Origin: Bacteroidota bacterium
GTDB lineage: Bacteria > Bacteroidota > Bacteroidia > B-17B0 > Aurantibacillaceae
Length of the DNA stretch: 64,000 nucleotides
Assembly: GCA_013298715.1 (NCBI GenBank)
Contig: JAAFIQ010000003.1
Coordinates: 62,001-126,000, forward strand
Direction of reading: 5' to 3'
Shown here: piece by piece, positions 1 to 9,042 of the stretch
Layout: every line of letters starts with the position of its first letter
Numbering within the stretch: the first letter of the stretch is position 1
The notes under the pieces: generated by a model
The model's database searches: none
What the model saw: the letters and a program-made list of their open reading frames with translations, nothing else
Told to the model about the DNA's origin: nothing
Position numbers and translations under genes: made by a program

Positions 1-102
1 AATCGTGAGTTCTAATTCTTCACCGAAAATAGTTGAGAAAGTTATCAGTAGAATTAAAACCGTAGCACTTACAAAAAATAAATATTTACCAATTTTATTC
101 AA
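1..102 (-). CDS. Partial CDS, N-terminus of a membrane-anchored or exported protein
   Basis: The minus strand is open from a TAA at 130-132 to the window edge. From a TTG at 100-102 it encodes a short polar N-terminus (LNKIGKYLF) followed by a hydrophobic stretch (VSATVLILLITFSTIFG) and then acidic residues, which looks like a signal peptide or a single membrane anchor. Only 34 codons are inside the window, so no family can be assigned. ATA or ATT codons a few residues upstream are alternative starts. It would be the next gene downstream of the TPR protein on the same strand, about 265 bases away. Confidence 0.4.
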   Translation of the reverse strand, partial: MNKIGKYLFFVSATVLILLITFSTIFGEELELTI

Positions 103-367
103 CTTTATACTAATTTCAAAAACAAAAAATTAAGATTATCAATCTTTGAGAAGTTTAGTAAATATAAAAATAAATTTGGAAAGGCAATTGAACGCCTATT
201 TGGAATTAATAATGGGGGAAATTATAAACATTATCAGTTAAGCTTTTGGCGTACACTATTCAGAAATAAGATTAATGAATTTTTGAAATGGTAAATAGGT
301 AACTAGAGATAATGTTTTGATTTTTTGCAAGTCAAATGTAAATTACACGTCTTGTTTACTTTAGACT

Positions 368-1804
368 TTAACCTTTTAAAATTTTGGAGATGTATTTTTT
401 GCTCGGCAACATAGCCTGCTGAATCCGCTTTGCGTAGCGAATGCTATCTAAAATTTCAGCTTGCTTTTCTTCAATAAATTCTTTTTGTAGTTTGGTTTCT
501 TTTTCTTTTAGCTCAATTATTTGTTTTTGTTTTTGCGTTAGTTTAAAGCGGCGGTATAAAAATATTGAGAATATTATGACCACTAATAAAATGCCTAAAA
601 CGGCAAAAATAATTATGTACTGTCTCTGCTGCTGCTCGTTTGCAATGGCTTTAAGTTTTTCTTTTTCAGCTTCCGATTTTATTTTTAATTCAGCTTCTTT
701 TTTTTCAACCTCCAGTTGGGTTTTCATATCGCCCAATTGTTTACTGTTTTCAACGTTAAAAATACTATCGTTTAATCGTGTAAACTCAACATGGTAATTG
801 TAAGCTTTTTCAAATTGTTTGTTGAGTGCGGCTATTTTTGATAAACTTTTGTAACATGATTTTGCGCCTTCAAGATCTTTTAGTTTTAACGAAATAGCTA
901 AACTTTTTTGGTAGTATTCTTCTGAAAGTTTGCGGTTATTTTTTCTTTCGTAAACAGCAGCTAAATTCATATAAGCCAATGATAAGCCATATTCATCATC
1001 AATTTTCTCAAAATATTCTTGGGCTTTTAAATAATTTTCCTTAGCCTTATCATATTGTTTTAATTCATCTTGTGTTAATCCTAGGTTCAAATAGGCACCG
1101 CCAATATCTTCAATATTATTACTCGCAATATGCGATTTTAGCACCAAGTTTTGATAAATCAATGCTGTATCAAATGAGCCCATATCATAATAGCATGAGC
1201 CTAAATTGGCATATACATTATCAATAACATTATTTATTTCATTTTTTTTAGAAATTTCAATAGCCTGCTTAAAATAATTAGTGGCAGTTTTAAAACTGCG
1301 TTGGCTTTTAAAAACCAAACCGATACTATTTAAACATAATGTCATGCCTTCGTAATTATTTGATTCTCTAGCAAATGTTAACGATGAATCCATATACTTT
1401 AACGCTTTAGGGTAATTAGCGCGCATGGCGTATATGTTACCTATTCTTAGGAGTGTATTAGTTATCTTATCTTTGTTGTTCAGTTTTTTATAGCCTATTA
1501 AGGCCATGTTAAGGTAGGAAATTGCCGAATCATTTTCTTCAAGAATATTAAAAACGATGCCTATTTTTAAGTTAGAAGATGCCTCATATTTTAAACTTTT
1601 AATTTTTTTGGCAATTACTAAGCCTTTTCTAAAGTATATGAAAGAAGAATCAAATTGTGAATTAAGTTGACAGCGAATGCCACTTTTATTTAAAGCAATA
1701 ATTTCTATAGTATCACCAATAGTTTTTGATGAGTTGTTTATTTGAGCAAAGGTTTGGCTTATGCTAAAAAATAAAATGGATAATGTTATCAGCTTAACCC
1801 GCAA
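368..1804 (-). CDS. TPR-repeat membrane protein ending at the SpoIIE linker (phosphatase domain absent)
   Basis: Secreted or periplasmic sensor-like protein of 478 residues. Residues 1-21 form a signal peptide ending SQTFAQ. About seven tetratricopeptide repeats follow (residues 40-345), then a charged helix, one membrane segment (396-419) and a cytoplasmic coiled coil. The C-terminus carries ILDSIRYAKRIQQAMLPS (451-468), which in Bacteroidota TPR/SpoIIE proteins is the linker leading directly into a PP2C/SpoIIE phosphatase domain. Here the protein stops ten residues later and no phosphatase remnant is readable in any minus-strand frame down to about position 190. The start is a TTG overlapping the last 11 bases of gcvP, so translation may be coupled. 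The TPRs probably bind a partner and pass a signal through the membrane. Function as a phosphatase is excluded unless it acts with a separate PP2C protein such as the one at 24647-25489 (inference). Confidence 0.8.
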   Translation of the reverse strand: MRVKLITLSILFFSISQTFAQINNSSKTIGDTIEIIALNKSGIRCQLNSQFDSSFIYFRKGLVIAKKIKSLKYEASSNLKIGIVFNILEENDSAISYLNMALIGYKKLNNKDKITNTLLRIGNIYAMRANYPKALKYMDSSLTFARESNNYEGMTLCLNSIGLVFKSQRSFKTATNYFKQAIEISKKNEINNVIDNVYANLGSCYYDMGSFDTALIYQNLVLKSHIASNNIEDIGGAYLNLGLTQDELKQYDKAKENYLKAQEYFEKIDDEYGLSLAYMNLAAVYERKNNRKLSEEYYQKSLAISLKLKDLEGAKSCYKSLSKIAALNKQFEKAYNYHVEFTRLNDSIFNVENSKQLGDMKTQLEVEKKEAELKIKSEAEKEKLKAIANEQQQRQYIIIFAVLGILLVVIIFSIFLYRRFKLTQKQKQIIELKEKETKLQKEFIEEKQAEILDSIRYAKRIQQAMLPSKKYISKILKG

Positions 1805-4652
1805 CCGCTTCCTCCATATAATTTTCTATAGGCGCACAACTACATACTAAATTTCTATCGCCATAAGCATTATCAACACGGGCAACGCTTGGCCAAAATT
1901 TATTTGCTTTTACATACGGTAATGGAAAGGCAGCTTTTTCACGGCTATAAGGCTTATCGTAATTATCTGATATAATTAATTTTGCGGTATGAGGTGCATT
2001 TTTAATAACGTTATTCAATTTATCTGCCTTGCCATCAATAATTTCTTGTATTTCTTTTCTTATAGAAATCATTGCATCACAAAAACGATCTAGCTCCGCT
2101 TTATTTTCACTTTCAGTTGGCTCTACCATTAACGTATTTACTACTGGGAAAGCCACAGTTGGTGCATGAAAGCCGTAATCCATTAAACGTTTAGCAATAT
2201 CAGCTACTTCAACACCACTTGCCATTTTAAAATCGTTGCAATCTAAAATCATTTCATGTGCGCAACGGCCTTGCGTACCTGTATATAAAATTTTGTAATG
2301 ATCTTTTAAAACTTCTTTCATGTAGTTGGCATTTAAAATGGCTGTTTCTGTAGCAGCTTTTAAACCATCTGCACCAAGCATTTTAATATAACCATAACTG
2401 ATTAATAAAATTAAAGCGCTACCAAAAGGCGCAGAACTTACTGCGTGTATTCCTTTATCTCCTCCAGTATTTACAACTGGGTGCGATGGTAAATATGGTA
2501 CTAATTTTTCAACCACACCAATTGGCCCCATGCCAGGTCCGCCACCACCATGAGGGATAGCAAAGGTTTTATGTAAATTCAAGTGGCATACATCTGCACC
2601 AATATTTCCAGGACTTGTTAAACCAACTTGTGCGTTCATATTGGCACCATCCATATAAACTAAGCCACCGTTATCGTGAATAATTTTTGTGATATCTGTA
2701 ATGGCCTCCTCGTATACACCATGTGTACTAGGGTACGTAACCATTAAGCAACTTAAGGTGTCTTTGTATTTTTCTGCTTTTTCTTTTAAATCAACTAAAT
2801 CAACGTTTCCTTTTTCATCGCATTTAGTTACTACAATGTCCATACCTGCCATAGCAGCACTTGCAGGGTTTGTACCATGTGCCGAAGATGGAATTAAAGC
2901 AACTTTACGATGCGTTTGCCCATTTGCGATGTGATATTGACGAATTACCATCAATCCCGCATACTCACCTTGCGCGCCAGAGTTTGGTTGAAAACTCATT
3001 TTTGCAAAGCCTGTAATGTTGCTCAAATCTTTATCTAAAGTAGTAATCATTTCTAAGTAACCTTGTGCTTGGTTAGCTGGCACAAATGGGTGAATGCTTG
3101 CCCACTCTGGCCATGTTAACGGTAATAATTCAGATGCAGCATTTAATTTCATCGTGCAACTTCCTAAAGAAATCATTGAATGTACTAATGATAAATCCTT
3201 ATTTTCCAGTCGTTTGATGTAACGCATCATTTCGCTTTCGCTGTGATACGAATTAAATGTTGGATGTGTTAAATAAGCAGAAGTACGCTTAACAGAAGAA
3301 CTCGCAATAACTTTTGAAGCGTGTGGTTCGGCAGTTAAAGTAATTCCGAAAATTGAAAGTATATCTTTTAAATCTTCTTGCTCCACTGTTTGATCAATAG
3401 AAATGGCAACGTGTTTATCGTCAACCTTTCTAAAATTAATTTCTTTAGCTTCTGCCGCCGCAATAATTTTGTTTGCATCACAAGCTACAACAATAGTATC
3501 AAAGTAAGTAGCGGTATTAATTTGGAAGCCGTGGTGTTTTAAAGCACCAACAACGGTATCTGTAGCATTGTGTACTTGTTGCGCTATGGCTTTAATGCCA
3601 TCTGGCCCATGATACACGGCGTACATACTTGCCATAATGGCCAATAGCGCTTGTGCTGTACAAATATTACTTGTTGCTTTATCACGTTTAATATGTTGTT
3701 CGCGCGTTTGTAAAGCCATACGTAAGGCTTGATTTCCTTCAACATCAACACTTACACCAATAATACGTCCTGGTATTAAGCGTTTGTAATCTTCTCTGCA
3801 CGTAAAAAATGCAGCGTGTGGGCCGCCATAACCTAATGGTACACCAAAACGTTGTGAGTTTCCATAAACTACATCTGCGCCCCATTCGCCCGGAGGAGTA
3901 AGTAAAGCAAGCGCCAACAAATCTGAGCCTACTGCAATTTGTATGCCAAGCTCTTTGCACGATTCTATGTAAGCCTTATAATTATTAGCTTCTCCATTAA
4001 TATCAGGATACTGAATAATTGATCCAAAAAATGATTCGTCTAATTTTGTAGAGGCAATATTTCCAACCACAACCTCTATACCAACAGGATTAGAGCGGGT
4101 TTTAATAACATCTATCACTTGTGGGAAACAGGTTTCGCTTACAAATAATTTATGCGCGTTGGCTTTTTGTTTTTCACGACTACGGTTGCTATAAAACATA
4201 AACACCGCCTCAGCCGCAGCAGTGGCTTCATCTAACAAACTGGCGTTGGCAATTGGCATGGCTGTTAAATCCATTACCATGGTTTGAAAATTTAAAATTG
4301 CTTCTAAACGGCCTTGCGCAATTTCCGCTTGGTAAGGCGTATAGGCTGTGTACCAACCTGGGTTTTCTAAAATATTGCGTTGAATAACTGCAGGTAAAAT
4401 ATTATTGTAATAGCCTAAGCCAATGTAACTACGAAACACTTTATTTTTTTTACCCAAAGCACGCAAATGTTTGTGGTATTGAAACTCGGTTAGGGCAGGG
4501 CCTGTAGCTAAAGGTTGCTTTAAACGTATGTTTGAAGGAACTGTTTGGTTAATTAATTCATCAATGCTAGAGGTTCCAATTTTGGTTAACATTGCAGAAA
4601 TTTCAGATTTACGAGGGCCGTTGTGGCGATTTACGAATTTATCAGTTGACAT
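1794..4652 (-). CDS. gcvP: Glycine dehydrogenase (aminomethyl-transferring), glycine cleavage P-protein
   Basis: P-protein of the glycine cleavage system. It decarboxylates glycine with PLP and passes the aminomethyl group to the lipoyl arm of H-protein. At 952 residues it is the full single-chain form seen in proteobacteria and Bacteroidota. The N-terminal half (residues 10-440) and C-terminal half (450-950) are the two homologous PLP-fold lobes. The PLP lysine is K695 in NLHKTFAIPHGGGGPG, and SSAHGTNPASA (589-599) is the usual conserved segment of the active lobe. No gcvT or gcvH lies nearby, and I see no glycine riboswitch upstream. Its stop codon overlaps the start of the TPR gene by 11 bases. 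A Bacteroidota-type promoter candidate lies 20-50 bases upstream of the ATG. Confidence 0.98.
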   Translation of the reverse strand: MSTDKFVNRHNGPRKSEISAMLTKIGTSSIDELINQTVPSNIRLKQPLATGPALTEFQYHKHLRALGKKNKVFRSYIGLGYYNNILPAVIQRNILENPGWYTAYTPYQAEIAQGRLEAILNFQTMVMDLTAMPIANASLLDEATAAAEAVFMFYSNRSREKQKANAHKLFVSETCFPQVIDVIKTRSNPVGIEVVVGNIASTKLDESFFGSIIQYPDINGEANNYKAYIESCKELGIQIAVGSDLLALALLTPPGEWGADVVYGNSQRFGVPLGYGGPHAAFFTCREDYKRLIPGRIIGVSVDVEGNQALRMALQTREQHIKRDKATSNICTAQALLAIMASMYAVYHGPDGIKAIAQQVHNATDTVVGALKHHGFQINTATYFDTIVVACDANKIIAAAEAKEINFRKVDDKHVAISIDQTVEQEDLKDILSIFGITLTAEPHASKVIASSSVKRTSAYLTHPTFNSYHSESEMMRYIKRLENKDLSLVHSMISLGSCTMKLNAASELLPLTWPEWASIHPFVPANQAQGYLEMITTLDKDLSNITGFAKMSFQPNSGAQGEYAGLMVIRQYHIANGQTHRKVALIPSSAHGTNPASAAMAGMDIVVTKCDEKGNVDLVDLKEKAEKYKDTLSCLMVTYPSTHGVYEEAITDITKIIHDNGGLVYMDGANMNAQVGLTSPGNIGADVCHLNLHKTFAIPHGGGGPGMGPIGVVEKLVPYLPSHPVVNTGGDKGIHAVSSAPFGSALILLISYGYIKMLGADGLKAATETAILNANYMKEVLKDHYKILYTGTQGRCAHEMILDCNDFKMASGVEVADIAKRLMDYGFHAPTVAFPVVNTLMVEPTESENKAELDRFCDAMISIRKEIQEIIDGKADKLNNVIKNAPHTAKLIISDNYDKPYSREKAAFPLPYVKANKFWPSVARVDNAYGDRNLVCSCAPIENYMEEAVAG

Positions 4653-4671
4653 TTTAGAAAATTTAGAACGA

Positions 4672-4702
4672 TAAATTTACTAAAGATATTACGGTTTACA
4701 AA
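4672..4702 (-). promoter_or_regulatory. Candidate Bacteroidota sigma-A promoter of gcvP
   Basis: On the minus strand a TTTG (plus 4699-4702) is followed after 19 bases by TAAATTTA (4672-4679), seven of eight matches to the Bacteroidota -7 element TAnnTTTG. The element lies 20 bases upstream of the gcvP ATG. Confidence 0.45.
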
Positions 4703-4900
4703 GTTTAAATGAGTGAATTTTTGGGTGATTTGTGATTTATTTTTTTAGAGCAATAGACCTAAAATACCTAACGTTGTTTTCAACGATTAGTTCACTACTT
4801 AGGGTTTAAAACAGTTTATCTACCTAGTATGATTTTAAGAGAAACCTTGTTAAAATTAGATTTCTGACGAATTAATTATAAAGCAATTTGATTTTATAAA

Positions 4901-5206
4901 CTACGCTTGCCCAGTAGGCCCTCCAAAATGAAGTGGCATAGCGGTTTCAAGCTCTTTTATTTTTCCGTTAAGTTGTTCAAATTTATTAATATTATCTACC
5001 AAGGCTTTTGCTAAGCGTTTGGCGTGTTGCGGTGTTAGTAATATGCGTGATTTTACACGCGCCTTAGGTACACCAGGCATCATCTTAATAAAATCGATAA
5101 CAAATTCACTTTGCGAGTGGGTAATTATTGCAAGGTTAGAGTAAATTCCTTCTGCAACTTCTTCACTCAGTTCAATATCTAATTGTTGTTGGTTATTTTC
5201 TTCCAT
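4901..5206 (-). CDS. DUF3467 family protein
   Basis: Small soluble protein of 101 residues, full length for DUF3467. The characteristic core is visible: GIYSNLAIITHSQSEFVIDF (residues 21-40), then MMPGVPKARVKSRILLTPQHAKRL (split over residues 43-66), followed by a helix ending in a glycine/proline tail (GGPTGQA). The family is widespread in Bacteroidota and other phyla and has no established function. No signal peptide is present. It is a single gene with its own promoter candidate at 5253-5285 and 187 bases to the next upstream gene. Confidence 0.9.
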   Translation of the reverse strand: MEENNQQQLDIELSEEVAEGIYSNLAIITHSQSEFVIDFIKMMPGVPKARVKSRILLTPQHAKRLAKALVDNINKFEQLNGKIKELETAMPLHFGGPTGQA

Positions 5207-5252
5207 GTTTAAAAATAAAGTTTTGTAAGGATTTGATTAAGTATAGTTTATT

Positions 5253-5285
5253 AAAAGATAGTAACAGTTTTTTATAATGTACAAA
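5253..5285 (-). promoter_or_regulatory. Candidate promoter of the DUF3467 gene
   Basis: Minus strand TTTG (plus 5282-5285), a 21-base spacer and TATCTTTT (5253-5260), seven of eight matches to TAnnTTTG. It is 47 bases upstream of the start codon. Confidence 0.45.
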
Positions 5286-5393
5286 AAGATTTAGTCCGTT
5301 TTTTGAATTTTAATGATATAAAACCATATAAGGAATGTAAGGGCATATAAGAAAATCAGTACTTATTATTTCAAGAGTAATCCAATTTAATAA

Positions 5394-6320
5394 CTATTTT
5401 GGAGTAAACAATGGTTTTTGATCTTTTGGGTTTGGCACATCAGCTTTTTCATTTTTATTTTTTTCGTTACGCGCATCAATATCTTCAATAACTACCCATT
5501 TATCTTTTTTTAATTCTAAAGCATCAAAACTACCATCAGGTCCGTAGTATTGGTATTGCCCTTCAAGCACATTACCTAAACTTTTTGGTGCAAGATGACT
5601 GTATACAATTCTATTTTGTTTTTCATTATAGCGCAAACTCATAGTTACCTCGCTGCTATATTCAAACATCATTCGTTTATTACTTTTTCTTGGAATTTTA
5701 AAAACATCTTTTCCAAATACGGGTGTACCGTCCGCTTTAAAATAAAGCACATCAATAAATTTTCGTTGTGTTAATTTGTCGTTTCCATCCCAGCCTATTA
5801 GTGTGTAATAGCCATCGCATTCTATTAAACTAGTATAAAGCATACCAAACCATTTGTTAGGAGCGCCTACGTAGCTTTCCGGATTTTTTACGGCACTAGA
5901 TTGATCAAATAGTTGAAAGTAATCGTACTCTTGAATTGTTTTATGTTTAAATAATCCGGTTTTTATACGCTTGCTATTATCCACTAACAAATAACCAAAG
6001 TAGGCATGGTTGCCGTTATCTAAATGCAAATTCCAAGTAATAATTTTAAATTTTTTATTTTTAGGAGAAAGAATTGAAATTTCTTTTAAACTATCAAAAT
6101 CATATTGCAAACAACTTGGATTAGAAATTATTTTTTCCCAGGCTTTAATAAATTTTTTATTTCCTTCTATTCTTACAGCTTCGTTTCTGCTTAAAAAACA
6201 TTTCTGAATTTCTTTTAATTCGTTTTCAGCAGCTTTTATTTTCCACAACGCTGTGTCTTGTTTTTGAGCTAAAACAAAAGTTGTTGTGAGTAAAAATAAA
6301 ATAGAAAAAAATTTCCGCAT
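5394..6320 (-). CDS. Exported protein of unknown function (308 aa)
   Basis: I do not recognise a named family. Residues 1-18 (MRKFFSILFLLTTTFVLA) are a signal peptide. The mature part is a mixed beta protein with a recognisable central motif GWDGNDKLTQRKFIDVLYF (split around residues 175-193), which suggests a lipocalin-like or beta-sandwich fold and recurs, as far as I remember, in Bacteroidota hypothetical proteins. The C-terminus is rich in Lys, Asp, Asn and Pro and appears disordered. There is no lipobox and no T9SS sorting signal. It stands alone, 73 bases upstream (in its own reading direction) of nothing obvious and 109 bases from the next gene. Confidence 0.7.
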   Translation of the reverse strand: MRKFFSILFLLTTTFVLAQKQDTALWKIKAAENELKEIQKCFLSRNEAVRIEGNKKFIKAWEKIISNPSCLQYDFDSLKEISILSPKNKKFKIITWNLHLDNGNHAYFGYLLVDNSKRIKTGLFKHKTIQEYDYFQLFDQSSAVKNPESYVGAPNKWFGMLYTSLIECDGYYTLIGWDGNDKLTQRKFIDVLYFKADGTPVFGKDVFKIPRKSNKRMMFEYSSEVTMSLRYNEKQNRIVYSHLAPKSLGNVLEGQYQYYGPDGSFDALELKKDKWVVIEDIDARNEKNKNEKADVPNPKDQKPLFTPK

Positions 6321-6429
6321 AAAACTATAATGTGTAAAGTTAAAAAAGATACAGTAACAATGATGTAATTTTGAAGGGAGCGAATAATTTTAAGTTAATT
6401 TCAATTGGTTTTTAATCTCAAAATGCAAC

Positions 6430-8454
6430 TTATTCCAAAAGCAAAACAGTTCCTTTTTCCTCTTTGTATTCGCCTCTGCTGTTTTTGTAACTTATTAAAT
6501 AAACATACACATCTGGCTTACTATTGCTGCCATCCCAGGCTTTTGTGTCATCTGTGGTTTCAAAAACTTTGTTACCCCATTTATTGTAAACAGTAACTTT
6601 GTATTCTTGCTTATCAATAAAATGAGTAATTGGTAGCCATGTTTTATTTTTTCCGCTTGGTGCAAATGCTGTAGGAATAAATAATCTGCCTTCCATGTAA
6701 ACTTCTGCTGTGTTTGAGTTTGAAAGTTCTAAAAAACCATATTGATTACTGATGCCTTCTACGGCCTCTATTAGGTATTCAACCTTAGCCCCGTTACTTG
6801 CCTCTTCTTGTAAATCATCTGTGTAACTTGTATCATTGCTTGTGGTACTTGCTTGAGGATTTGGATTTTTAACATCGTTAATTACACGGTATATATTATA
6901 ACCACTTACTCCGCCATTAAATCCTTTATAGGAATTCCAACTTAAATGTTTGGCAAAAATTTGCTCTTTATCACTTTGCGCTTTTAATAAAATTGTTTTA
7001 CAAAGTTGACTTTGTGTGCGCTGATTTCCGCAAGCATCGCGGACTACAGCCCTGTAAAAATAAAATTTTTCTTTTGGTGTAATTTCTGTATCAATAAATT
7101 TTAAAAGTGGTATTGTTCCTGTAGCAACAGAACCAACAGTGTTATAGGCAAATCCATCTTCCGATCTTAAAATATCTACTGCAACCGATTTTTTTGAAGT
7201 GTCTAAAAATAAGTTTAATTCAGTACTCATTTTATCTAAAACAGTTGCTTTTGTTATGTATATGAAAGCAGGTGCAGTTATTTGTTTACTGAAAAAATAA
7301 ACTCTGTTACTGCTTGAAGTAATTGTTTTGTTGTTGTTTACAGCTCTAACAAAATAACTTATGTTTTTACTGGGTGCTACATTATCATGTTTAAAATTTG
7401 TTGCACTTGTAGAGCCGATCAATGTATATATTCCACCATTTATAGAATAATAAACTCGGTATTCTAACACGCCGTTTGGCATTCGGTTATAGGCATTCCA
7501 ATTAAGTTGTGTAGCGTATGCACAACTGTCATAGTTTGATTTTAAAAAGATGGTGGTGTAAGGTGGAGTTTGTGTAAACGTTCCTAAATTATAGCAACTA
7601 TCTTGGGCGGCGCTATACAATTCTACTGCTGAAGTTGTTGCTACTGTGTTGGTATAGGTGTATAACGTATTTGGTCTGCCTGTTACCGAATCAATTGGAA
7701 TTGTAATTCCACTCAAATTCCTGTAAATTTTATAAAGCACTACATCCTTGTCATAAGGCACTTTCCAAGCAATAACGGTTTGTCCGTTTGGTAACACGCT
7801 TATTGAATCTATAACTAACTCATTAGGTTTTTTTTGATCTTTAAATGTACCTCCTCTTATGTTTGATGTTGATATGCACCCGCTTGCATCGCTTATAGAT
7901 ACTTGGTAATTTAAGCTCGCACTGCAAACACTAATAGTATCTTTAAAATTATTTTTATTGCTGATAGACAAAATATTCCAAACTGTTGCAGGGTACTCTT
8001 TACTTAGTGTGAATGTAGGCGCGGTGCTTGGCAAATTTGGACTTTTTAAAGAATTATAGATGGATTCTACATAAGGAGATCCTGCGGCATTAATCAAATT
8101 TAAAAAAAGTGTTCTTAAAGTATCGCTTGTGGCTGATGAATTAGCGCCACCAGTGCCATATTTTGAAAATAAATAATAAAACCTACTTTGCACATTTGCA
8201 CCTGCGCCTGTATGGGTAAAGTTGCTTGTTAGCCTTGCTGGTATTGTTCCTACAAGGTTAAATGGACCTAAGTTAGAAACAGAGCAAAAAATTTCGTAAG
8301 AATTGAATTGGTTGTTTGGATCGGCAGGAGGAATCCAGCTTAATTTAACATCCCCGTTTGATAAAACTTCTAAGCAACGCAAACTTGGAGGTCCAACTTG
8401 TGCAGTAAGTTTGAAACAAACAAAAAGTAATATGGTTATTAAAATGCGTGTCAA
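6430..8454 (-). CDS. Fibronectin-III-like secreted protein with type B T9SS sorting domain
   Basis: Cell-surface or secreted protein of 674 residues. A signal peptide (residues 1-18, ending KLTAQ) is followed by a series of fibronectin-type-III-like beta-sandwich modules; strand-turn motifs of the type VKLSWIPPADPN, TVIAWKVPYDKD, TQLNWNAYNRM and KHLSWNSYKG recur at roughly 100-residue intervals. The C-terminal 80 residues match the gliding-motility-associated (CHU_C) type B sorting domain: FIPTAFAPSGKNKTW, VYNKWGNKVFET, AWDG and a final VYVYLISYKN...KGTVLLL strand. It should therefore be exported through SecYEG and then the T9SS. The adhesive or structural role is inferred from domain type. 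The gene is monocistronic. Confidence 0.85.
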   Translation of the reverse strand: MTRILITILLFVCFKLTAQVGPPSLRCLEVLSNGDVKLSWIPPADPNNQFNSYEIFCSVSNLGPFNLVGTIPARLTSNFTHTGAGANVQSRFYYLFSKYGTGGANSSATSDTLRTLFLNLINAAGSPYVESIYNSLKSPNLPSTAPTFTLSKEYPATVWNILSISNKNNFKDTISVCSASLNYQVSISDASGCISTSNIRGGTFKDQKKPNELVIDSISVLPNGQTVIAWKVPYDKDVVLYKIYRNLSGITIPIDSVTGRPNTLYTYTNTVATTSAVELYSAAQDSCYNLGTFTQTPPYTTIFLKSNYDSCAYATQLNWNAYNRMPNGVLEYRVYYSINGGIYTLIGSTSATNFKHDNVAPSKNISYFVRAVNNNKTITSSSNRVYFFSKQITAPAFIYITKATVLDKMSTELNLFLDTSKKSVAVDILRSEDGFAYNTVGSVATGTIPLLKFIDTEITPKEKFYFYRAVVRDACGNQRTQSQLCKTILLKAQSDKEQIFAKHLSWNSYKGFNGGVSGYNIYRVINDVKNPNPQASTTSNDTSYTDDLQEEASNGAKVEYLIEAVEGISNQYGFLELSNSNTAEVYMEGRLFIPTAFAPSGKNKTWLPITHFIDKQEYKVTVYNKWGNKVFETTDDTKAWDGSNSKPDVYVYLISYKNSRGEYKEEKGTVLLLE

Positions 8455-8602
8455 ACGATATTAACGTAATAAAGTCCTAATTATTATTAACGCAACGTTA
8501 CCAATAAATTAGCTTTATCAAAAATACGCTAAATTGTTGAAATCTTTCGCAAAAATGGCTCTGTATTGGCTAAAAAAATAGAAAAGTAACTGTTTTTTTA
8601 AT

Positions 8603-8610
8603 TAAATTTG
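8603..8610 (+). promoter_or_regulatory. Candidate -7 element of the basic exported protein gene
   Basis: TAAATTTG is a perfect TAnnTTTG match 12 bases upstream of the GTG start at 8623. No TTTG sits at the expected upstream distance, so the call is weak. Confidence 0.3.
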
Positions 8611-8622
8611 TAATTCAACATT

Positions 8623-9021
8623 GTGAAAAAATTACTTGTTTTAATAATTATCTGCGTTTCTGTCTTTTCATCTATTGATTTAATTGCACAAACAGGAGGT
8701 AGAAAGAAAGAACAGCGTAACCAACGTCGTTCTGGGTCTTTATTCAAAAGAGGGAAGAGCAAAGGCAATGCCGATAAATTTTCTCGTGGTCAGCGCAAAG
8801 GTTTTTTTGCAAGATTATTTAAAAAAGATCGCCCAGCATGGGTTCAACATAAAACAGAAAATAATAGGAGCACACGCCGAGGCAATCGCCATTTGTTTGC
8901 AAGGTTTAGAACAAAGGGTAGGGTGCAAAACGAAAGTATTTTAACAAGACAAAATAACGAGCGCGCCAAGCGAAGGGTTAGGGGTAACAAAGTGTTTCAC
9001 AAATCAAAGTACCGAGGTTAG
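8623..9021 (+). CDS. Very basic small exported protein
   Basis: A 132-residue protein with a GTG start directly followed by AAAAAATTA (MKKLL), giving a clean signal peptide ending SIDLIAQ (about residue 23). The mature part of about 109 residues has, by my count, 22 Arg and 15 Lys against six acidic residues. Short basic motifs repeat: SLFKRGKSKG, FFARLFKKDR and LFARFRTKGR. No enzyme motif is visible. A role binding a polyanion (surface polysaccharide, LPS, extracellular DNA) is only inference from the charge. It is convergent with hemW, 22 bases apart, without a visible terminator. Confidence 0.7.
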   Translation: MKKLLVLIIICVSVFSSIDLIAQTGGRKKEQRNQRRSGSLFKRGKSKGNADKFSRGQRKGFFARLFKKDRPAWVQHKTENNRSTRRGNRHLFARFRTKGRVQNESILTRQNNERAKRRVRGNKVFHKSKYRG

Positions 9022-9042
9022 TTAAGCTAATTTCTAATTTCC

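Noticed and set aside
103-367. Non-coding stretch checked for a detached PP2C domain or frameshifted continuation of the TPR gene.
   Set aside because: All minus-strand frames have early stops and no SpoIIE motif (such as GDFxW) is readable; no other gene is seen.
441-797. Plus-strand 118-codon frame antisense to the TPR gene.
   Set aside because: Phe/Ser-rich composition is the typical reverse image of a Lys/Glu-rich coiled coil; the minus-strand TPR protein explains the region.
4653-4900. Possible glycine riboswitch upstream of gcvP.
   Set aside because: I see no tandem conserved glycine aptamer cores; a promoter candidate close to the ATG leaves too short a leader.
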